Positions 7,218 through 10,004 of a stretch of DNA of 10,004 nucleotides are shown piece after piece; position 1 is the stretch's first letter, and each line of letters begins with the position of its first letter. Where the stretch lies: the NCBI GenBank assembly GCA_030670005.1, contig DAOVCL010000059.1:1-10004 (forward strand), in the 5' to 3' direction. The notes beneath the pieces are model-generated. The model did no database searches, was not told where the DNA came from, and saw only the letters and a list, made by a program, of their open reading frames with translations. This DNA is from Candidatus Zixiibacteriota bacterium (lineage in GTDB: Bacteria > SM23-81 > DAOVCL01). A program made the translations under genes and the position numbers.

Positions 7218-8153
7218 CTAAGAGTGGTGGATCTCCAGGATGTCCCCATCCTTAACCTGATAGTCTGTGGGAATCATAATCCCTTCGGGTTTCCCCTCAC
7301 CCCAAATACGGGCATATCTGAACTTGGCGGCCACTTCTTTGTGAATGGCCATGGCCACCTCGAGCACCGTTGTCCCCTGGGGGAAGACAAATGGCTGATC
7401 CATATCCGGCTTCTTCCCCGGAATCTTGCTATAGACCCTGACCAGGTTCAGGTTGAGGAAGATCCTCTCCGGTAGACCATCCATCCCCTCTCCCCTCAGG
7501 GCGGAGACAAAGAAAACAGGGATAGATTGGTCATAGGCCTCTTTGAGGAGTCTACCCTCTCCCTTATCCAAATCCACCTTGTTTCCCACCAGAAGGGAAG
7601 GCTTTGCTATTCTCATCCCTTCCAACTCCTGCAGGAGGTATCTCACCTGTTCAACCGCAGGCTCTCCCAGGTCGACTATCAGTAGGAGAAGATCCGATCC
7701 CCTGATTAGATCAAAAATCCAGGGCTCCCGATAGTCGGGACAGATGGGGGGGAGGTCAACAAGCTGGATCTGAATATCCTGATAGGGCATCATCCCCGGT
7801 TGGGGAAGCTGGGTGGTAAATGGGTAGGAGGCAACCTGGGGAGAAGCATTGGTAAGGGCAGCCAAAATTGATGATTTGCCGCTGTTTGGCTCTCCCACTA
7901 ATGCTACCCTTGCCGCTCCCTCTGACTCTACCCGATAGGGGGCCGTCCTCCTGCCCGACCCTTTTCTGGATTGAAGCTGATCCCCTAACTTGGAGATTTT
8001 CCTCTTCAGGTCGGCCTGAAGTTTTTCTGTCCCCTTATGCTTGGGAATAATGGCCAGAAGCTCCTTAAGGAGAAGGAGTCTCTCCTCAGGCTCTTTGGCC
8101 TCCCTATACCTTTTCTCTAACTCAATGTATTGCGGGGGAAGGTTGGCAGGCAT
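7218..8153 (-). CDS. DRG/OBG-type GTPase with C-terminal TGS domain
   Basis: This 311-aa protein has an N-terminal helical region (1-65; P-K-H-K-G-T-E-K resembles the P-K-N-K-A-T segment of DRG proteins), a GTPase domain (about 81-232) and a TGS domain (about 236-311). GTPase motifs are G1 GEPNSGKSS (87-95), G2 YPFTT (110-114), G3 VDLPP (132-136), G4 NKVD (191-194) and G5 SAL (217-219). The usual glycine of G3 (DxxG) is proline here. The family is related to archaeal and eukaryotic DRG and bacterial Obg, thought to act on ribosomes; the bacterial TGS-only members have no settled role. The ATG at 8153 is chosen over an in-frame GTG at 8168 because a GGAG (8161-8164 on the minus strand) lies seven bases upstream and the GTG would contain that site. 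It starts four bases after the stop of the SPL-like gene, indicating a two-gene unit. Confidence 0.9.
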   Translation of the reverse strand: MPANLPPQYIELEKRYREAKEPEERLLLLKELLAIIPKHKGTEKLQADLKRKISKLGDQLQSRKGSGRRTAPYRVESEGAARVALVGEPNSGKSSILAALTNASPQVASYPFTTQLPQPGMMPYQDIQIQLVDLPPICPDYREPWIFDLIRGSDLLLLIVDLGEPAVEQVRYLLQELEGMRIAKPSLLVGNKVDLDKGEGRLLKEAYDQSIPVFFVSALRGEGMDGLPERIFLNLNLVRVYSKIPGKKPDMDQPFVFPQGTTVLEVAMAIHKEVAAKFRYARIWGEGKPEGIMIPTDYQVKDGDILEIHHS

Positions 8154-8157
8154 TTCA

Positions 8158-9282
8158 TCACTCCACACACCTTTGGGCTAAAAGATCTCTCAGCTCATAG
8201 TTGTCCTGAGGAGCCCAGCCCAGGGAATCCCTCCATACCCTTGGGCTTTCCATACAGAGGTAGACAAATACCTCTGGGGCCCTTTCTTTTATCCAACCAT
8301 AGACCTTCTGGAAAAGTTCAGTCCTTATCGGCCTGAAATACCTCAGTTTCCCATCCATCCCCCGAAAGAGCTCACCGCTGAGCAGATGGGATTGGGGGAA
8401 CCTCTCCCGCAGTATCCCCTCCATTTGAGGGGGGAACCTCAGGGCCCCGAGGCTAATCCAGGCAATCATCTTTGGGTCTATAGCCTGAAAAAGGGAGTCC
8501 ACCACCGACTTATACTTTTCTTCCCATCCAGGGTAGGCTATAAGAGGATCAAAATGGAATCCCAGCCTGTAGCCAGCCTCCTGGCATAGCCGGGCCGCCT
8601 CCAACCTCTCCTCTAAGGAGGGGGCACCCAACTCCTCAGTGGAGATGATCGATTCCGGACCTAAGGACCAGGAGACGATGGTCCTCCCCTCATGCTTGAG
8701 CTCCAGGAGGTTTTCCACCTCAATTGATTTGGTCTTCAGCTCCAAACAGGCATTGAAAAACATAGAGAAATAAGGGACTAGATCCTTGCTCAGTCCAGTT
8801 ATATGGTCTAAACTCAAGCTGTCGGTAAGCTCACCCGTTCCTATGCGGTAGATAACCTCCTTGTTCCCATTTATCTCTCTATCCAGCTCGGAGAAGAGAT
8901 CATCCAGGTTCACATATTGGACAAGAAAGGGGTTATTTAAATAGGCCTGAAGGATGCAGTAGCTACAGTCCAGATTGCAGTTTGTGGTCAGATCGAGGAT
9001 CTGGTAGAGGCAGCAGATATAGTTCTTGGTCCCTGGACAGGGCTTGAGGAAATTCCCCTTCTGCAGTTGAAGAAGCATTACCCTCTTTCCCTCTCCAACG
9101 GGATCTTTGCGCTGATAGAAACTTCTCACCAGCTCCTGGGAACTGAATATTACCTTCTGGGGGATTCCTTTAAGTTTCCCTAAGATCCGGGAGGTAAGGG
9201 GATACCCCAGGGCCTCCTCCTCTATATAAACTTTAGAGGGTTGGAACTTCAAGGATCTAAATCTCCTTAAACCTGAAACCAT
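8158..9282 (-). CDS. SPL-family radical SAM protein (spore photoproduct lyase-like)
   Basis: This 374-aa protein carries the radical SAM CX3CX2C cluster site at C102, C106 and C109 (T-N-C-N-L-D-C-S-Y-C-I-L-Q). It is preceded by a conserved Cys-rich patch KPCPGTKNYICC (80-91). The N-terminal P-S-K-V-Y-I-E-E-E-A-L-G-Y-P-L-T segment and the later FHFDPLIAYPGWEEKY and W-I-S-L-G-A-L-R-F-P-P blocks match the SPL-like family often annotated as DNA photolyase or spore photoproduct lyase. True SPL repairs a UV thymine lesion in spore DNA using a Cys near residue 141. The corresponding segment here reads RIGTGELTDSLSLD (146-159) with no Cys, so substrate and reaction are unknown. The ATG at 9282 has no clear ribosome site; a TTG at 9252 has AAGGAG (9263-9268) ten bases upstream and would give 364 aa starting at L-K-F-Q-P-S, so that shorter form is a real alternative. 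Confidence 0.85.
   Translation of the reverse strand: MVSGLRRFRSLKFQPSKVYIEEEALGYPLTSRILGKLKGIPQKVIFSSQELVRSFYQRKDPVGEGKRVMLLQLQKGNFLKPCPGTKNYICCLYQILDLTTNCNLDCSYCILQAYLNNPFLVQYVNLDDLFSELDREINGNKEVIYRIGTGELTDSLSLDHITGLSKDLVPYFSMFFNACLELKTKSIEVENLLELKHEGRTIVSWSLGPESIISTEELGAPSLEERLEAARLCQEAGYRLGFHFDPLIAYPGWEEKYKSVVDSLFQAIDPKMIAWISLGALRFPPQMEGILRERFPQSHLLSGELFRGMDGKLRYFRPIRTELFQKVYGWIKERAPEVFVYLCMESPRVWRDSLGWAPQDNYELRDLLAQRCVE
9263..9268 (-). promoter_or_regulatory. possible ribosome binding site for a TTG start of the SPL-like gene
   Basis: AAGGAG on the minus strand lies ten bases before an in-frame TTG at 9252-9250. The upstream ATG at 9282 has no such sequence in front of it. Family N-termini, as I recall them, begin close to the K-x-x-P-S-x-V-Y segment, which favours the TTG, although the spacing is slightly long. 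Confidence 0.4.
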
Positions 9283-9311
9283 CCAACTTGGGGAATATCG
9301 GCAACTCAGCT

Positions 9312-10004
9312 CTACCGCAGCAGAATCATCTTCCTGGTTCTCTCCACCTTTAACCTCTCACCTATCACCTCTAACCTATAGAAATAGACTCCACTGGAGA
9401 CATCATTGCCTGAATTGTCCCTTCCATCCCACACAACCCGATAGTTGCCAGCAAGTTTTCCCCCATCCACCAGAGTCTTTACCTCCTGGCCAAGGATGTT
9501 GTAGATCTTAAGGCTGACCGCCGACGGCCGTCCGCCGTCCGCCGACAATTGGTATCGAATCACGGTTGTTGCATTAAAGGGATTAGGGTAGTTCTGCAGC
9601 AGAGTGTAGCCGGAGGGGGTAGAATGACAGACCCTGGTTTCCTTGACCTCTGTGGGCACCCCAAACCATCCCAGGATGTTGTTTAAAAGCCTTGTCCTGG
9701 ACCCTAAGCTCTGAGAGGGGATGTTTGAAGTAATGGCCTCAAAGCCAAAACCAAAATAGACCAGCCGGTAGGAACCCTCATACCTTATGGCTGCAGGCTC
9801 AGGGGAGGGAAGATAGTTGAAAATAGTTGTGGCATCAGCTAAGGGGATGATGACATCAGGATGTCGTTGATTATCAGCACCCTCCCCCCCATAGATGCGG
9901 GCAAGGAAACTATCGGAAATGGGATCTCCATCAATACCTCCAATAGCCTTCTTTGCACTGTTATTTACATACCCACAGTGGAGATACCCGGTGTAGAAGG
10001 CCGA
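9312..10004 (-). CDS. secreted protein with type IX secretion C-terminal sorting domain, 3' part
   Basis: The minus-strand frame is open from the window edge (10004) to the TAG at 9314-9312, giving 230 C-terminal residues of a larger protein. Visible residues 135-230 are a Por-secretion (T9SS type A) sorting domain: LLQNYPNPFN (135-144), V-I-R-Y-Q-L, L-K-I-Y-N-I-L-G-Q-E-V-K-T-L-V, W-D-G-R-D-N-S-G, and G-V-Y-F-Y-R-L ending in K-M-I-L-L-R. Such domains send periplasmic proteins through the outer membrane and are cleaved. Residues 1-125 hold G-S-Y-R-L-V-Y-F-G-F-G-F-E-A-I (77-91) and R-L-L-N-N-I-L-G-W-F-G, a block I associate with the end of an alpha/beta domain in large exported proteins of these phyla, but I cannot name it. 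A GTG at 9659 is internal, not the start. Two 7-base repeat arrays lie within the sorting domain. It ends 29 bases before the SPL-like gene, with no visible promoter between. Confidence 0.85.
   Translation of the reverse strand, partial: SAFYTGYLHCGYVNNSAKKAIGGIDGDPISDSFLARIYGGEGADNQRHPDVIIPLADATTIFNYLPSPEPAAIRYEGSYRLVYFGFGFEAITSNIPSQSLGSRTRLLNNILGWFGVPTEVKETRVCHSTPSGYTLLQNYPNPFNATTVIRYQLSADGGRPSAVSLKIYNILGQEVKTLVDGGKLAGNYRVVWDGRDNSGNDVSSGVYFYRLEVIGERLKVERTRKMILLR
9343..9377 (-). repeat. five-unit degenerate heptanucleotide tandem repeat, consensus AGGTKAG
   Basis: Read on the minus strand, 9377 to 9343 divides into five 7-base units: AGGTTAG, AGGTGAT, AGGTGAG, AGGTTAA and AGGTGGA. The first four bases AGGT are invariant in all five. 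The array is inside the sorting domain, encoding most of R-L-E-V-I-G-E-R-L-K-V-E-R. Because seven is not a multiple of three, a change of one or two units would shift the frame close to the 3' end. Confidence 0.7.
9516..9543 (-). repeat. four-unit GC-rich heptanucleotide repeat, consensus GGCGGAC
   Basis: Read on the minus strand, 9543 to 9516 divides into GGCGGAC, GGCGGAC, GGCCGTC and GGCGGTC, preceded by GTC that could be the tail of a further unit. Units two and three meet in a 10-bp palindrome, GACGGCCGTC (9523-9532). It encodes A-D-G-G-R-P-S-A-V in the sorting domain, between two conserved beta-strand blocks (V-I-R-Y-Q-L and S-L-K-I-Y-N). Its GC content is far above that of the surrounding gene. 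Confidence 0.7.

Noticed and set aside
7201..7220. Intrinsic terminator between comFC and the GTPase gene
   Set aside because: The possible stems are short and AT-rich with no following T-run on either strand; listed only as a palindrome.
7868..8050. Plus-strand open frames opposite the GTPase and SPL-like genes
   Set aside because: They are short, overlap well-identified genes on the other strand, and have proline/serine-rich content typical of antisense reading.
8154..8168. GTG start at 8168 for the TGS GTPase
   Set aside because: It would put the GGAG ribosome site within the coding sequence; the ATG at 8153 is correctly spaced and starts at the family-typical M-P-A-N-L-P-P.
9312..9659. 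A stand-alone 115-aa protein starting at GTG 9659
   Set aside because: The same frame stays open to the window edge at 10004, and the sorting domain is normally the C-terminal end of a large exported protein, so the GTG is internal.

Overview
The window is a gene-dense stretch (gaps of 0-29 bases, no intergenic region above 30 bases) from what looks like a diderm bacterium of the FCB superphylum or one of the candidate phyla around it (WOR-3, KSB1 or Ignavibacteria-like). Three things point there. The last gene carries a Por-type (type IX secretion) C-terminal sorting domain with the LLQNYPNPFN signature. The sigma factor is short (286 aa), lacks region 1.1 and resembles the Bacteroidetes-type primary sigma. 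The lipoprotein and cell-elongation genes indicate a peptidoglycan-bearing rod. Arginine is written mostly AGG/AGA and the coding strands are purine-rich, a pattern often seen in thermophiles; that part is inference only. No phylum can be fixed from this window.

Plus strand, 1-7213, is a run of nine co-directional genes, probably one operon or superoperon: 3' part of carD, a primary-type sigma factor, a tiny Trm112-family zinc protein (54 aa), mreC, mreD, mrdA (PBP2), rodA, lgt and comFC. Many neighbours overlap or are separated by a few bases (mreD/mrdA 44 bases, mrdA/rodA 14 bases, rodA/lgt one base, lgt/comFC 25 bases), implying translational coupling. The first two genes control transcription initiation. 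mreC-mreD-mrdA-rodA encode the elongasome: RodA polymerises glycan strands, PBP2 cross-links them, MreC/MreD regulate the pair. Lgt starts lipoprotein maturation and ComFC is a DNA-uptake-associated phosphoribosyltransferase-fold protein. mreB, which usually heads this cluster, is not present.

Minus strand, 10004-7218, carries three genes read toward the first group: the 3' part of a secreted T9SS-sorted protein, an SPL-family (spore photoproduct lyase-like) radical SAM protein, and a DRG/OBG-type GTPase with a TGS domain. The last two are separated by 4 bases and form a probable two-gene unit. The two gene groups converge with only 4 bases between stop codons, over a perfect 12-bp palindrome.

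Most of the window is conserved core machinery. The least explained signals are two compositionally different arrays of 7-base tandem repeats inside the T9SS sorting domain, the SPL-like enzyme that appears to lack the hydrogen-donor cysteine of true spore photoproduct lyase, and an Lgt in which several residues important in the E. coli enzyme are replaced. I saw no RNA gene, CRISPR array, insertion sequence or convincing promoter or intrinsic terminator.
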